Below, one piece after another: positions 21,867 through 32,586 of a stretch of DNA of 64,000 nucleotides. Origin of the DNA: Morella rubra. Taxonomy: Eukaryota > Streptophyta > Magnoliopsida > Fagales > Myricaceae. The stretch is taken from positions 1,106,967-1,170,966 of the forward strand of contig RXIC02000012.1 in the NCBI GenBank assembly GCA_003952965.2, given 5' to 3'. The number at the start of each line of letters is the position of its first letter. Position 1 is the first letter of the stretch. The notes under the pieces were generated by a model. It was not told the DNA's origin. It did not search any database and was given only the letters and a program-made list of their open reading frames with translations. A program made the position numbers and the translations under genes.

Positions 21867-21922
21867 AATATTTTATTTAAACCCAATTCACAACCTCTCT
21901 TGGGTTGTTATTTAGACTTATA

Positions 21923-22769
21923 AGAAATGGCTCACTCTAAAATGAGCAGCGCAAAGGCTATCCCATGTATAGGAGTTTCGTGTAATAATTTCGTCTCCTC
22001 AGGGAAAATAGATTAATTTCAAACTCTTGTAAAGGAAACAAAGAGAAAATAAAAAGCGTTTACTAAACATAGTTTAGATTCATATTTTTGGATTTTGGAG
22101 AGTTTGTAACGAAATTAAAACAACACAAAACATAAACTAAGAATATAACAAGCATTAAAGTAAATGACGAAAAATAAACAACGGTAAATAAATGACGGAA
22201 AGTAAATAACAAGAATTAAATGACAATAAGTAAATGACAAAATTAAATGACCAAGGAATAAATTCTTTGATTAAATAATATTGGATTCAAGTTTAATGAC
22301 CGGTGAAGTAAGGATCGAAGAGGAATTTGGATTCTCAAAAAAGACCCAAAAGAAAAAGTGGAAAGAAAAACAACAGGGAAATTTATAGAGAAAAAACAAG
22401 AGAAAATAAATGCATATTTTTGGATTTTTGAGAGTAAAAATTAAAACAACACAAAACTAAACTAAGAATATAACATGCATTAAAGTAAATGACGGAAATG
22501 TAAATGAATTAAATGACAGAGAAATGACAAGACAAAAATGACAAGGAATAAAAAAAAGAGCACAAGATTCTTGATTAAATAATATTGTCTTATTACAACC
22601 CAAGATTCAAGTTAAAAGAAAAAAAAAGAAATAAAAAATTGAAATAGAATTACAGAAAATTAAAGAGCAAGAAATTAAATCTAAATCCTAGGAATTGAAA
22701 TACAAGACATTGAAATTAATAAAGCATAAAAGAAACTAATCTAAAACTGAAAATAATGATGATGTAAAA
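21923..22769. repeat. AT-rich leader-type repeat with TAAATGAC tandem words
   Basis: A ~180-bp segment (CATATTTTTGGAT to GCATTAAAGTAAATGACG) occurs twice, at about 22080-22200 and 22405-22490. Between and after the copies the word TAAATGAC recurs many times. It may be a reversed gypsy 5' leader, since a TGTATAGGAGTTTCGTG string near 21967 resembles such leaders. No coding signal. Confidence 0.35.
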
Positions 22770-23330
22770 GAGAAAGCAGAAAAATAAAGAGAGGAGAGAA
22801 AAACTAGGGTTTTTGCAAAGAGAAAATAATAAAAAGAAAAGAGAGAGAGAGTAGAGAGTAAATAAAGAAAAGAGAGAGAAAAAGTTTTAGGACAAGAGAG
22901 AGAGAGAATAATAGAGAGAGGTGCGGCTGAAAATTAAAAAGAGAATGAGAGAAAGTCTAGGGTTTGTTCTGCTAAGATGAAAGAAGGAAGGGAGAGAAGA
23001 GAGAGAAGAAAAGGTGCGGCAAAAAGAGAGAAAATAGGAAGGGAAAAAAAATCTTTGTGCGGCAAATAGGGAGAAAAAAAGGAGAGAGGAGAGAGAGAGA
23101 AAAAGAGCTGCAAAATAAAAATAAAGAGGTAGAGAGATTGTGATTTGGAAAAAGAGAAAGAGAGAGATTAAATAGGAGAACAGTCAGCCAAGAAGAGAAG
23201 AAAAAGGGGAGAGGGAGAGAAAATAGGAAAAATGAGGCTAGGTTAGAAAAAGTTGGGAGGAAGAGAATAAGATGCTAGGTTAAAAGAAGGGAGAGTGAAA
23301 AGAGAGATGGATGACTGAGATTTAGTCTCT
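22770..23330 (+). repeat. purine-rich (GA) strand-biased block
   Basis: About 560 bp with very few pyrimidines on the + strand, mainly AGAGAGA and AAAAGAGA runs, broken by small GTGCGGC islands (about 22921, 23013, 23049). Strand bias of this length fits an LTR or leader of a gypsy element in reverse, whose sense strand would be a long CT tract. Confidence 0.5.
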
Positions 23331-24896
23331 CATTTCTTCATAGAATTACAACACTGCCATTAATGAATCCCTCTTGCTCTACCATGTGTCCCTGTAGACT
23401 GCTCTTGTTGTCTGCGAATCCAGAAAGCAATTAATTTTATCACCCTGCACAAAAATACTTAATTAGTTCATGGCATCATATGACGAAATTAAATTCATAA
23501 AATAATTATAATGCCAATAATATAGTGCAAATGATAAAAATAATAATTTTAGAATGTATCTGGACACGATATGACTTAAGTATAGGCAAGCTAAAGATAA
23601 GAAAAATTGCATGTGCAATAAATTAAATCTAAAGTCATATAAATTCAACAATTAAATGCACAACTTAGATTTATGCCTCTTAACCATTTTTTATCTAAAA
23701 CCAATATTTAAAACATTAAACAATTAATATTATATTAATTTTAGATGTAGTCAACATGCAATATTTTAGCTCAATCAAGAAACAATAGAGAGTTCTTGGA
23801 GAAAAGAACAATGGAGGCTTATACTCTCTAAAATCAAAGAAACGTTATTCTTGGGTGTTGTAAGTGTTGTAAGTATCTTTGGCCAAATGGGAGAGAAGGC
23901 TTTTCATACCTTAGGCTACTCAGGTGAGAATCACAGAACCAGTTAACTTTGAGTCTTCACAAAAACATATTGCTATTAGCTTTTACTCGCAGTAATCAAC
24001 CAAAAATGAAATTTACTTTCAATTTATAAGTAGATTCCAGAAATGCCTTACCGTGAGATAGTTTTGCCACTATCTTTTTGATGCTTGCACTGTATTCGAT
24101 ACTAGATCCCAACCAAAGCCTGTCTCAAGATGCAGAAGTTCAAAGGACCTCTCTATACAACTGCTTCATTCGCTTGTATTTTTCTTTGCATTGCTTAATG
24201 GTCTTACTTTTGCCACTATCTAGTGATTATGGGCCACTGACTGCGATGGACAGATCCTGGCATGATTTGCAAATCGTTTATGGCATGCAGTAGTAAGTCT
24301 GTGAATGCGAGTGTGACTTTGGAACTCCACTTCTCATCAGTAGCCATCTGCAACTTATCATAAGCAAGATTATTGAGTGCGAGCTTGACAGAAGCAAATG
24401 AAATATTACATGCGCATTACATACCTTTTGCTTCCAAGATGGGAGCAGGGCTGCTTCAGTATGGGAAGGATTCCTCTTACCACTCCTTAAGTCGTAATAT
24501 TACTGGATAGGTGATGTGGACATGGTGTGGTGGAAAAATAAGTAAACAATTAAATTAAGATCATAAGTGATTCTGAGTTACAAAAAAATAGTACCAAATA
24601 CGTATAACAATTGATTGCCAATTACCCTAAAAGTTTTGAAACATGGCCAAAACATGAAGAAACAATTTGTAAAGCAGCACCAAATCATGAAATCATGAAT
24701 AAAAAAATCAAAACAAACATGAATACAGTGCAACGTAGACCAAATACTAATGCGGCATCAATATTTGATAAGTGTAGAATTCATAGTTGAGTGGTTGAAT
24801 GCGTTGCCGGTCGCCTAAGGACAGAGGAGGGGTGGGTCCTCGTGAAGTTCCCCTTTATAGCCGAGTGTTTGCTGTAGGGCATTCTGGCACTGAGAT
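23331..24896. other. no recognised gene
   Basis: Mostly AT-rich sequence without a domain match. The frame at 24078-24293 (71 codons) shows no family features. Nothing further can be supported. Confidence 0.3.
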
Positions 24897-25163
24897 GTGC
24901 TGAAATACCTATTTCACGGTAAAGTACTCAAATTGTGGATCGTCACTTTTGCTACAGATTTTGAAATTAAGAAGTTGGGCTGTTCGATTAGTGGCAAAGA
25001 GGGACAAAATCTACAACACCCTAGGATCATGTCCTTGGGAGAGTGTGTGCGAGTATATGAAGACGAGGAGAAGATGGGAATTTACAAGAAGGGTCAAATT
25101 AGTCTGTTTCACAAAACGCTAGCCGATGCAAAATGGATGGGACTAGACGAAGATATTCGCTAA
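24897..25163 (+). CDS. orphan 88-codon ORF, unknown
   Basis: The frame starts MLKYLFHGKVLKLW and continues with CSISGKEGQNLQHPRIMSLG, a highly charged middle (VYEDEEKMGIYKKGQ) and ADAKWMGLDEDIR. Composition and charge pattern look like a real soluble protein, unlike the Phe/Leu-rich chance frames around it, and local GC is higher than in the flanks. I do not recognise the family. There is no clear promoter, and the sequence upstream (24790-24890) looks equally protein-like in places, so this may be the last exon of a broken gene or part of a transposon ORF. Confidence 0.3.
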   Translation: MLKYLFHGKVLKLWIVTFATDFEIKKLGCSISGKEGQNLQHPRIMSLGECVRVYEDEEKMGIYKKGQISLFHKTLADAKWMGLDEDIR

Positions 25164-25169
25164 CAGTAC

Positions 25170-25658
25170 TGAGAAAAGAACTGCGGTAAGGCACCGCCGT
25201 AAGCTGCCTGAGTCAAATGAGCTATGAATGTGTTGATAATGGTGGGAGGGGCAGTTGAGGGGAAGATGGATAATAATAATAGAACTGTAATTGCAAAGTC
25301 TGAAAAATCTATATAATAAAATTTAAAATTTTTAAAAAGTATTGACAAAAGTATACTAAAATAGTGTTTTTTTCACTGTAACTATATAAAACCGTATATA
25401 CGATTCAAAAACTTAATTTGGTATGGATAAACAAAATTTACTTGGTTAGCTAGATACAAAGATAGCGTTGGTTACTGATGAAAAAGTTAATTTTTTTTAT
25501 TGGTACGTTGGTTAGCTAGATACAAAGATAGTGTTGAAAACTACATAAAATGCATATAAGCATAAGAAAATTAATCTGGCGTGAAAATAAAAGGGGAGGA
25601 GTATAAAATAATCCCATGTATTGGAGTCCAAAAGTAAAAAGCGTGCATTATATGATGT
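25170..25658. other. AT-rich, one short direct repeat
   Basis: GTTAGCTAGATACAAAGATAG occurs at about 25445 and 25510, a 65-bp spaced duplication that may be an early, diverged part of the array that follows. No gene is seen. Confidence 0.35.
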
Positions 25659-25983
25659 GCAAGTTAGAGAGTGTAAGGGAAGCCACATCTCAAAATAAAG
25701 CATATTTACATGTCACTGGGGCAATTTAGAGAGCATAAGAGAAGCATCTTTTCAAATAAAACTTATTTACATTTTGCTAGGGCAAGTTAGAGAGCAAAAG
25801 GGAAGTATATTTTAAAATAAAACTGATTTACATTTCGCTAGCCAAGTTAGAGACCATAAGGGAAGCCACATTTTACAATAAGACTTATTTACATTTTGCT
25901 AGCAAAGTTAGGGAGCATAAAGAACGCGAAAGTTAACAAAAATAAACATTCAAGTTATCAAGGGCAGCGCATGTTAACAAAAA
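25659..25983 (+). repeat. GGAAGC array I, ~61-bp tandem repeat (left part)
   Basis: Units of the form (C)AAGTTAGAGAGCATAAGGGA followed by AGC, an A/T-rich part and TTTACATTTTGCTAG start at 25659, 25721, 25782, 25842 and 25902, a 60-62 bp period. A shorter unit follows at 25950. Related units occur in five other clusters. The array is cut at 25983 by a SIRE solo LTR and resumes at 29700. It is not a known satellite to me. Confidence 0.75.
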
Positions 25984-26486
25984 TGCTAGCCCAAGGTTGC
26001 TCCTAGAGCTATCTAACTCGATTTTGATGATAACAAATGACAAAATACCTTTGGAGTATTTTAGATCACTTGGTGGTAAATCCACAATTCTGTTAAGGCA
26101 TTTTAATTTGATTTGGTCTCTCTCTCTCTCTCTCTATGATATATAGCCCTATAATTGTATTAAACACCATGACTTGAACTTAAACGATCATATTTTTATT
26201 GTCGGTGTTATCAAGCCAAAGAGGAAAGGATTGCATATCTTTAAAGCATTGAAAATCTCTTACATCAAAGATGGTGTCGACACATTGGAAGTAAGTGTCA
26301 ACACATAGCACTACAACTCGAAGAGCCAGTTTGATGGTGTAGACACACAGTGAAACAAAGTGTCGACACATGTTGTGGATTCCCTATTTTTTAAAGGTGA
26401 CATCAGCATAGATTTTAAGACGTTGTGGCACTTTGGGCACCTCTCCAACATTCCAAAAAGGCCTTGGGACCACCCAAGACTGAAGC

Positions 26487-26494
26487 TATAAATA
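26487..26494 (+). promoter_or_regulatory. TATA box of SIRE LTR
   Basis: TATAAATA lies about 115 bp downstream of the last GTCGAC motif (26359-26372). The same spacing (about 120-125 bp) holds in the reversed LTRs at 33.6 kb and 39.2 kb. Confidence 0.6.
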
Positions 26495-27474
26495 CAATTA
26501 TGGAGAGAGAAAAGGCATCACTTGCATCATCAATCTTGACCTAGCCTCAAAAATAGAGAGAAAAGAGCAAAAGAAGAAACTTGCACAAATCCCTAGAAAG
26601 CTATTACTGCCACTTGCTATTACAGTAGCATTCAATCTCTGATCTCTATCTTCTTGCTCTTTATTATGCCTTATATTTGCACATCAAGCTTTTAGAGCTG
26701 TTGTTTATTACTTCTTCCATACAATCTTGAAAGGACTTTCAAGTGTGGGATACACTTGGGCTTACCCATGAGGATAGAAGAAATCTCATTGATTGTGAGA
26801 TTTGTTGTAAGAGTTGGAGCGTGACCTCGGCAAAATGCTTGTAATGGTTACTTAGCACCCGGAAGCTAAGGTGTGATTACTATTTGAAGATAGTGGAGAA
26901 AGCCCAAGGAAGGCAATAACCTTGGGGGTGGATGTAGGCAAGTCTTGGCCGAACCACCTAAAAATATTAGCGACATCTCTCCTCCTTAACTCCCTTAATT
27001 TATTATCATTATTTATTTTGCTGCGATTTATATTACTTGAATCGTTTTTCAAATCTAAGGGCATGTTCGTTTTGATAAAATTGTAAGAATTTTAAGTGTG
27101 GTGTGAATATTTAGGTGATATTGCAGTTGTATTGGTGTTTGTGTAAGGTTGTTGTTTGTAGATTATCTTTATTGGGATGAGTGAAGAAGATAAAATGTAA
27201 ATAATATTGCTTATTTATAATATTTATTATAATTTCGCATTTCCTTTTTATTTTTTATTTCCATATAAATATTTGAAAGGTATTAAATAAAAAAGAGAAG
27301 AAAAAGACAAACGAGTGACTGATGCAGTTAAAAAAAAAAGAAAAAAGAAAGAAGAAGACAACAAGAGAGTGATTGACACCAGGCATGTCGACACTGAAAA
27401 GCTGCCAGGGTATCGGAGGGGAAGGGAGAAGAAATGTGGTAAGGTATTCAATGGTTGGATGAAATGACCATATC

Positions 27475-29321
27475 TGTCATGCCCCGAACGCTAGCTCAGC
27501 GAGGCTAATGACAGCCGCGAGCATTCCCAACAAGGAACACTCCAGCGTACTTACTAAATTCTTGCAGCGGAATATTTCTCATTCAGAGAATTCTTGCAGT
27601 GAAAATATCATAATACCTAAATTTTTTTTTTAAAACTTTATATCGCTAGCGATTAACGTGCATACGAAACATTAGAACCTATTTCTAACACTTGCATTTC
27701 GATCAATAACTTGAAGTAATTACAACACAGTCTCAAAATATCAATCGGTTAAAAACCTTAAACTTTACTAGGCCGAATAACCCATGACCACCACACAACG
27801 GAGGCTCATGTCGGCTCTTCCAAAAATTATATCTAATCCTTTAATGAAATAACAAAAAGGGAAGAGGACATTCTCGTCGGTCCCTCTTCTAGATTTCCCC
27901 ACCTGAAATGTTGTTTGGAATGGTACAATTTAAAAATGTGAGTCGAAAGACTCAGTAAGGGTTTATATGCAATAAATAATGCATGTCTTGCATAAATCAT
28001 GAATGTACATTGATGCTTGCATATGCATGAGACAATGTACTTGATCTTGAAAAACATTTCTTGCTTGAAAATATTTCTTTCTTGAAAACCTTTCTTTCTT
28101 GATTTGGCTACTTATCACGCTTCATTTACCCCTAAAGTCAGGGTTGTGCGTTCCTTTTGGAACTATTCCCTTTTTTCCTTAGGAACACATCATTTGGTTG
28201 AGCTAGCCCTTGTTGTGGCCCCAGGCCTGATGGCTAGACTCAACCCTTGGAGGTTCACACCTTCTTGCAAGCATCCTTCGGTGTGATTGCACATACCTCG
28301 GGAACTACCCATCCTTCTCTCATTCGTCCTTCGGAGTGGGTTTAGGAATCATCCATCCTTCTCGCATTCATCCTTCGGAGTGGATGTCCTATCTTATTTA
28401 GCCCTTTAACTTGACTTATGATAACATACTTATCATTTTTCATTTGCACAAAAAAACTTATGCAAATGCTCATGTCATGTCATGCTTGATAATGCCATGC
28501 TTGATAATGAGAAATCATAATACTCCTCATGCTTTCATTTGCACAAAACTTTCTTTTTCATTCAAGAAAATCATGCAAATGCTCATGTTATGCCATGCTT
28601 GACATGCTTATTCATAAATACTTTTCATGCTGTGTATCATTCCAGTTTTCGGAAAAACGTAAGTTTCTACTTACAAATTCCACTTACCTCCGTCCACTTG
28701 AGCGAATGGCAGCACCTTGCCTTTGTTTTTCTCCTTTTCTCTTCTTCTTCTTCCTCTTCTCCTTCTTCTTCTTCTCACTTCTTTCGGTTGGTTTTTAGGG
28801 CAAATGAAAGGTGCAGTTTTTGGGCAAGGAAAAATGGAAAATGCGGCAAGAGAGAGACGTGAATTTTTTTGGGACAAGGGGGACCCCTGCCCCCTCTTCT
28901 CCTTCACGTGATTTCCCTCCTCTTTCACTTTTTTTTTTTTTCCTTTTATTTCCAGCTACCATATAAATTACCCCAATCATGCCTTCCCATTTTAAATTCT
29001 AAGTCTCACACATTTTCAAGGTTAAAGCCCTAATTAAATTCTTACAAATATTGTAACTTAGGGACATATTCCATTAATTAAAATAATTAGCCTAATTAAT
29101 CTCAATTACTCAAATTTTAACAATTGCAAATAATATAACATTTAAATCCTAGCTTAAAACTCATAAAAACGCTAGGGGAAAATTCCACCTAGACATAACT
29201 TTAGATTAATCTCCCCATACATGCCTCTCTCAAAAATTAGAGTAATAATAATAATTAGAGCAATACACACTTAGGGAGTCATAATTCTTTACAATGATAG
29301 AAATAAGGTCGGGGTCTCACA
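27475..29321 (+). mobile_element. long LTR-like insertion, TSD ATATC (second copy)
   Basis: TGTCATGCCCCGAACG to GGGGTCTCACA, 1,847 bp, with a perfect duplication ATATC (27470-27474, 29322-29326). It is a shorter relative of 4485-7914 and lacks that copy's central ~1.5 kb; the join falls at the CT-rich tract (about 28728-28785). It also repeats GAGTGG/CATTCGTCCTTCGG words near 28310-28385, an internal duplication. No ORF of interest is seen. Confidence 0.8.
27939..27954. promoter_or_regulatory. conserved GAGTC-GACTC dyad (second copy)
   Basis: TGAGTCGAAAGACTCA, the counterpart of 4916-4931. One spacer base differs and the half-sites are unchanged, while the surrounding sequence has diverged. 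Confidence 0.4.
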
Positions 29322-29699
29322 ATATCGCCCTCAACCAAAGCCTTAACGATGGACAAATTAGTTGGGGTATTTCGTCCATTTACATATCCGAGTGTTTAAT
29401 GTGCTGAACGTGTGGGGCCATGTGTTTTTCAAATCCTGATTTTACCTTCGATATTTATGTCCTCAAAGCACTACTAGAGGGCATGTTAATAATTCTCCAT
29501 AAGTATGGCCAGGGTAAAAATGGAAAATAATTAACTGCATCCTAAATTTTAATATGTTCGGTTTAAGTTGGTAGTAAGTTGAATACGAATTTTAAAAATA
29601 TCAATGAAACGAACATGCCCTAAGTTTTTTCTTGAAAAAGTTTCAGATTTTATTAAAACTCAATTCACCCTCCCTCTTGGGTTGTCACCTAGACTCACA

Positions 29700-29850
29700 A
29701 AAAATATTCACAAAAATAAACCTAGCCCTCTCGCGCGGGTTGGAGACCCTAAGGGAAGCGGAAGCTAACGAAACAAAAATTGTTACAAATGCTTGCTTGT
29801 GTGAGAGAGATCGAGGGCATAACGGAAGCCACAGCTTAAATAAAAAGGCT
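29700..29850 (+). repeat. GGAAGC array I, right part
   Basis: Two diverged units (GGTTGGAGACCCTAAGGGAA and GAGATCGAGGGCATAACGGA) continue the array that the SIRE LTR interrupted at 25983. Confidence 0.6.
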
Positions 29851-30138
29851 TAATAATACTACGATGCGTGTCTCATTTTCACGTCAACTTGCTGACTATG
29901 AAATAAAAGTATCCATTTTAAAGGCTTAATAATACGACAACGTTTTAGTAGCCATTTTAAACATGTAGGCTGCACAAAACAAGAGGACGCCCAATTACGC
30001 AAAATCGAATAGCCCTAACGTTATTTCCCAATCTCAGTAAAATTTTCTTCAGCCAGCAATTGTAGCTAAATTTTCTCCCATCCAGCAATTGTAGCTAAGC
30101 TTTTGGGCGAGCTTGTCTAAGATTGGTCGGGGTCGACC

Positions 30139-30700
30139 ATGGCGTCAATGGCATCTACAACATCTTCGACATCATTTGTTGGGAACGAATATGGTGTTTA
30201 AGGTGATCTGCTTCCTCGTCCTCCACTATGTATCTGTGGCGTGCGAGCAAGGTTACAAACTGGCAAGGCTAGTGGAAATCTTGGCCGACGGTTCTATGGA
30301 TGTCAGAGTTATGGAAACATGGTTTGCATTTAACTTTCTTTAAACTGTTTTATTTTTCATTGTGCAATTCATCTTAGTATATTCTTCCACTGAAAATTCG
30401 CGCTGAACTTGTGATTCATAGAGTCAGAGGCAATGATATTTCTTTCAATGGCTAGATCCACCTGTTTATACAGTGAAAATGGTGAAAGGAGATGAAGGTT
30501 CCACATGTGGTGGGGAAGATACTGCTGGAGTCTTTCGTAAGCTCAAAGTGATGGAGGAGCATCTTCAAAGGATGGTTGAGCATCAAAAGAAAATCGATGC
30601 AGAAATTCATGCCCATAATTTTGTTGTTGTCATTCCTAAGTTGAAAATAATGGATGAGCAACTTGAAATGGTGGTTGAACAACAATTCAAAAAATGGTAG
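30139..30700 (+). pseudogene. GRF-type zinc-finger protein, broken
   Basis: From ATG 30139 the first exon gives MASMASTTSSTSFVG, a stop (TAA near 30199), then CICGVRARLQTGKASGNLGR and RFYGCQSYG. This is the front half of a GRF zinc finger (CxCG...NxGRxFxxC). After a likely intron (about 30325-30425) the second part reads YFFQWLDPP, the W-D-P end of the same finger, with a 2-bp shift just before it and no clear last cysteine. It then gives a coiled-coil-like tail (VMEEHLQRMVEHQKKIDAE). Small plant proteins of this kind (resembling At4g04775) are widespread and of unknown job. It lies between two same-direction GGAAGC arrays, so it may be cargo of that element. Confidence 0.6.
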
Positions 30701-30795
30701 AAATGAATCAATTTTTATTGGAGTTGAGTTTTGTATGGAGGTGATGGTGAGTACACTCTTTTAAACATGCATAGCTACAATTTCACGTGTGACCG

Positions 30796-30945
30796 AACTG
30801 GAGAGAACAAGGGAGTGGGGCTGCATGGGACGAGAGTGAAAAAATATTTACAAACGTGCAAGTTGGGGAGCGCAAGGGAAGCACAAGTTAGCATCATGCT
30901 CGACCACTCAAGTTGGAGACCGCAACGGAAGTGAAAGTTGGATGA
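30796..30945 (+). repeat. GGAAGC array II
   Basis: Three units: AACTGGAGAGAACAAGGGAG (30796), GCAAGTTGGGGAGCGCAAGG (about 30859) and TCAAGTTGGAGACCGCAACG (about 30908), each followed by GAAG(C/T). Same direction as array I. Confidence 0.65.
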
Positions 30946-31556
30946 GGGAAGGAATCATAGGGAGTGTTATGATTAGATCACATTCCCGATGAGTACAACG
31001 ATCTATTTATGTTATATCATGCATCTATTAACTTGAACCATTTTGTTGTTGATTATGTTTATGTAATTTTATGCATCTGTTACTTGGAACAGTTGTGCTT
31101 TCATTATGAGTGATATTGTCGATGTATTTTGGATTATATATGAGTAATATTGTATTAATTAAGTTTGTAAGTATTTATTAAATTACTTTGATCAAATTAC
31201 GTTCGTACGTATTTATTACATATAAGCTCTGCAATTAAACCGACTAAATAGTAAATACATAGGAGATAATAATGAAATGGACTAGTTATAGGAGCCAAGC
31301 GCCGTAAGTTTGTGATTTGCAATGACAAGGACTAATTTGATACTAACTAGTGATACTAACAAAAAGCAATACAAATGTACGTGATTAGTTTGGTCAGAGG
31401 CAGATTCATGAGACTGACTTGGCTTGATATAATTTGATTGTACGTTTGAGGTCACACTCCAATAACGTTAATGACTCAATTGACCTAACTTCATCTGCCA
31501 AACCACCATCATCGATGCTACTTTAAATTGCCCATATAAGTGCTCCTTTAACTTGC
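30946..31556. other. no recognised gene
   Basis: AT-rich sequence. TTGCCCATATAAG occurs twice near its right end (about 31539 and 31554). Nothing else is assigned. Confidence 0.3.
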
Positions 31557-31566
31557 CCATATAAGG
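31557..31566 (+). promoter_or_regulatory. TATA / CArG-like box before ORF 31620
   Basis: CCATATAAGG fits the CC(A/T)6GG pattern and also contains a TATA core (ATATAAG). It is 54 bp upstream of an ATG with a good context (CCATGG). It is a plausible core promoter for the following ORF. Confidence 0.35.
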
Positions 31567-31619
31567 AGGCAGTTAGTTGATACTCATTTCTTGATATAGA
31601 AAACCTGTATCATTCATCC

Positions 31620-32223
31620 ATGGGCCTTCTTGAAAGTCCCATGCAAACCATTATAGTCTTGAGCAGCGATTCAACCCCACATGTGCAGTCAGGGGAAAAC
31701 GGCACTGAAAGCCCAGTTTCTGTTGATTCCCATTTCTATTCCTCTGTCAATTCCTATTTCCATTCTAATTACATAAGCCCTGTGCCTGTGAGCCCTACAT
31801 CAGTCAATTCCCGTTGCAATTCGGATTGCATCAGCCCTGCGTCTCTCAATTTTCATACTAATCATTATTACAGTACCCTGATGTCTGTCAACTCGTGTCA
31901 TCATCCTGAATACATTATCTTGGCTGACTCAAATCCGGCCAATCCTCTTAGTGGTGGGAAGGGTTGTCGTAACCCAAGAGTGGCCGACACCTCGCATATC
32001 GAAGTTTGAGCACAGTGTAACCAAAAATTGCATGTCCAAAAAGGTTCAGGCTACCCAAAGACTCTTTACAGAACAAGCGAAAGATGCTATGGGCCAACTG
32101 GTACCAACTGGACTGGACCAACGCATTCAAACTGGACTGGAACAGGTGACATCAATAACCCCAAACAAAGAGACATCTGTTCAGGTGCAGCAGCAGCTCG
32201 AGGAGCACATACACAGTAGTTGA
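31620..32223 (+). CDS. serine-rich hypothetical ORF with internal repeats, frameshifted
   Basis: ATG at 31620 opens 129 codons. The middle repeats the pattern SVNS-x-FHSNYISP / SVNSRCNSDCISP / SVNSCHHPEYI, about 60-66 bp per unit in DNA. The frame closes at 32007-32009, but a second frame (about 31951-32223) carries on as a charged, Gln-rich protein (KKVQATQRLFTEQAKDAMGQ, VQVQQQLEEH). A single +1 change or a small intron would link them. The family is not recognised. It lies between forward and inverted GGAAGC arrays, so it may belong to an unknown element rather than being a host gene. Confidence 0.35.
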
Positions 32224-32586
32224 TGGTAGGGATGTCGCGAGGTTATGCTTTTGGTTTTAAACCAATGTGTTTGGTAAATATTCCTATTAGGGCGGTGCGG
32301 GTGTGGATACACCCCCACCAACTTTTGCTTTTCTAAAATCGAGGTAGAATTGTTGGGTATTATTTTATTTTCTGATATCTATGTATTAATATAGTCCCTT
32401 CAATGGCTATAGCTATGTTTCGCCTTATCTCTAATCTGTTTTGTAACCCCACCACTTAATATATGCTATTTACGCTACTTGGAAATATATTACCCTATTC
32501 ATTTTGTGTTAAGTTTTTCATTTCACTGATGCACATTTGAGTCATGGGAATATTGGTTTGTTTCGGGTAACTTTGAAACAATGAGC
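32224..32586. other. 3' flank of the ORF, no feature
   Basis: AT-rich sequence with one GTGTGGATACACCCCCACC patch near 32300. No gene or clear signal. Confidence 0.3.

Larger units (their letters stand above)
15090..21922 (+). mobile_element. 3' part of a SIRE-type Ty1/copia element
   Basis: Order on +: C-terminal RNase H, GTCGAC motif cluster, env-like ORF, internal purine tract, polypurine tract, LTR. This is the 3' half of a SIRE/Maximus element and matches, in mirror image, 56351-60810. Gag, integrase and RT are missing; the left break near 15.1 kb joins it to another copia. The LTR is split by two later insertions. Confidence 0.8.
18241..21922 (+). mobile_element. SIRE 3' LTR, split by two insertions
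   Basis: The LTR starts TGTTAGCACAAGG after the PPT and ends in GGGTTGTTATTTAGACTTATA (the usual end is ACTCACA). Without the nested LTR (18564-20658) and MITE (21416-21866 plus one duplication) it is about 1.13 kb, like the other copies here. The TATA box (CTATAAAGAC near 20836) lies downstream of the GTCGAC cluster at 18525-18560 and 20672-20730, so the cluster is in U3. Confidence 0.8.
27059..29620. mobile_element. Tourist-like (PIF/Harbinger) MITE, TSD TAA
   Basis: The ends are GGGCATGTTCGTTT and its exact complement (14 bp), flanked by TAA at 27056-27058 and 29621-29623. GGGC-type TIRs with a TAA/TTA target are the mark of PIF/Harbinger elements. It lies inside the SIRE solo LTR. Without its own insertion (27475-29321) it is about 710 bp and codes for nothing visible, so any transposase must come from elsewhere. 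Confidence 0.85.
25984..29699 (+). mobile_element. SIRE solo LTR in the GGAAGC array, TSD AAAAA
   Basis: The start TGCTAGCCCAAGG and end CTAGACTCACA match the other SIRE LTRs. Both flanks read AAAAA (25979-25983, 29700-29704). Joining the flanks restores the array word GTTAACAAAAATATTCACAA, which occurs uninterrupted near 45935. Without the nested MITE the LTR is about 1.15 kb. U3 holds GTCGAC motifs (26275-26372) and a TATA box TATAAATA at 26487-26494. A CT repeat lies at 26117-26136. Confidence 0.85.

Noticed and set aside
28539-28928. Overlapping + and - frames rich in Ser/Leu/Phe or Arg/Lys/Glu
   Set aside because: They come from the CT-rich tract and low-complexity flank inside an LTR-like insertion; nothing suggests selection.
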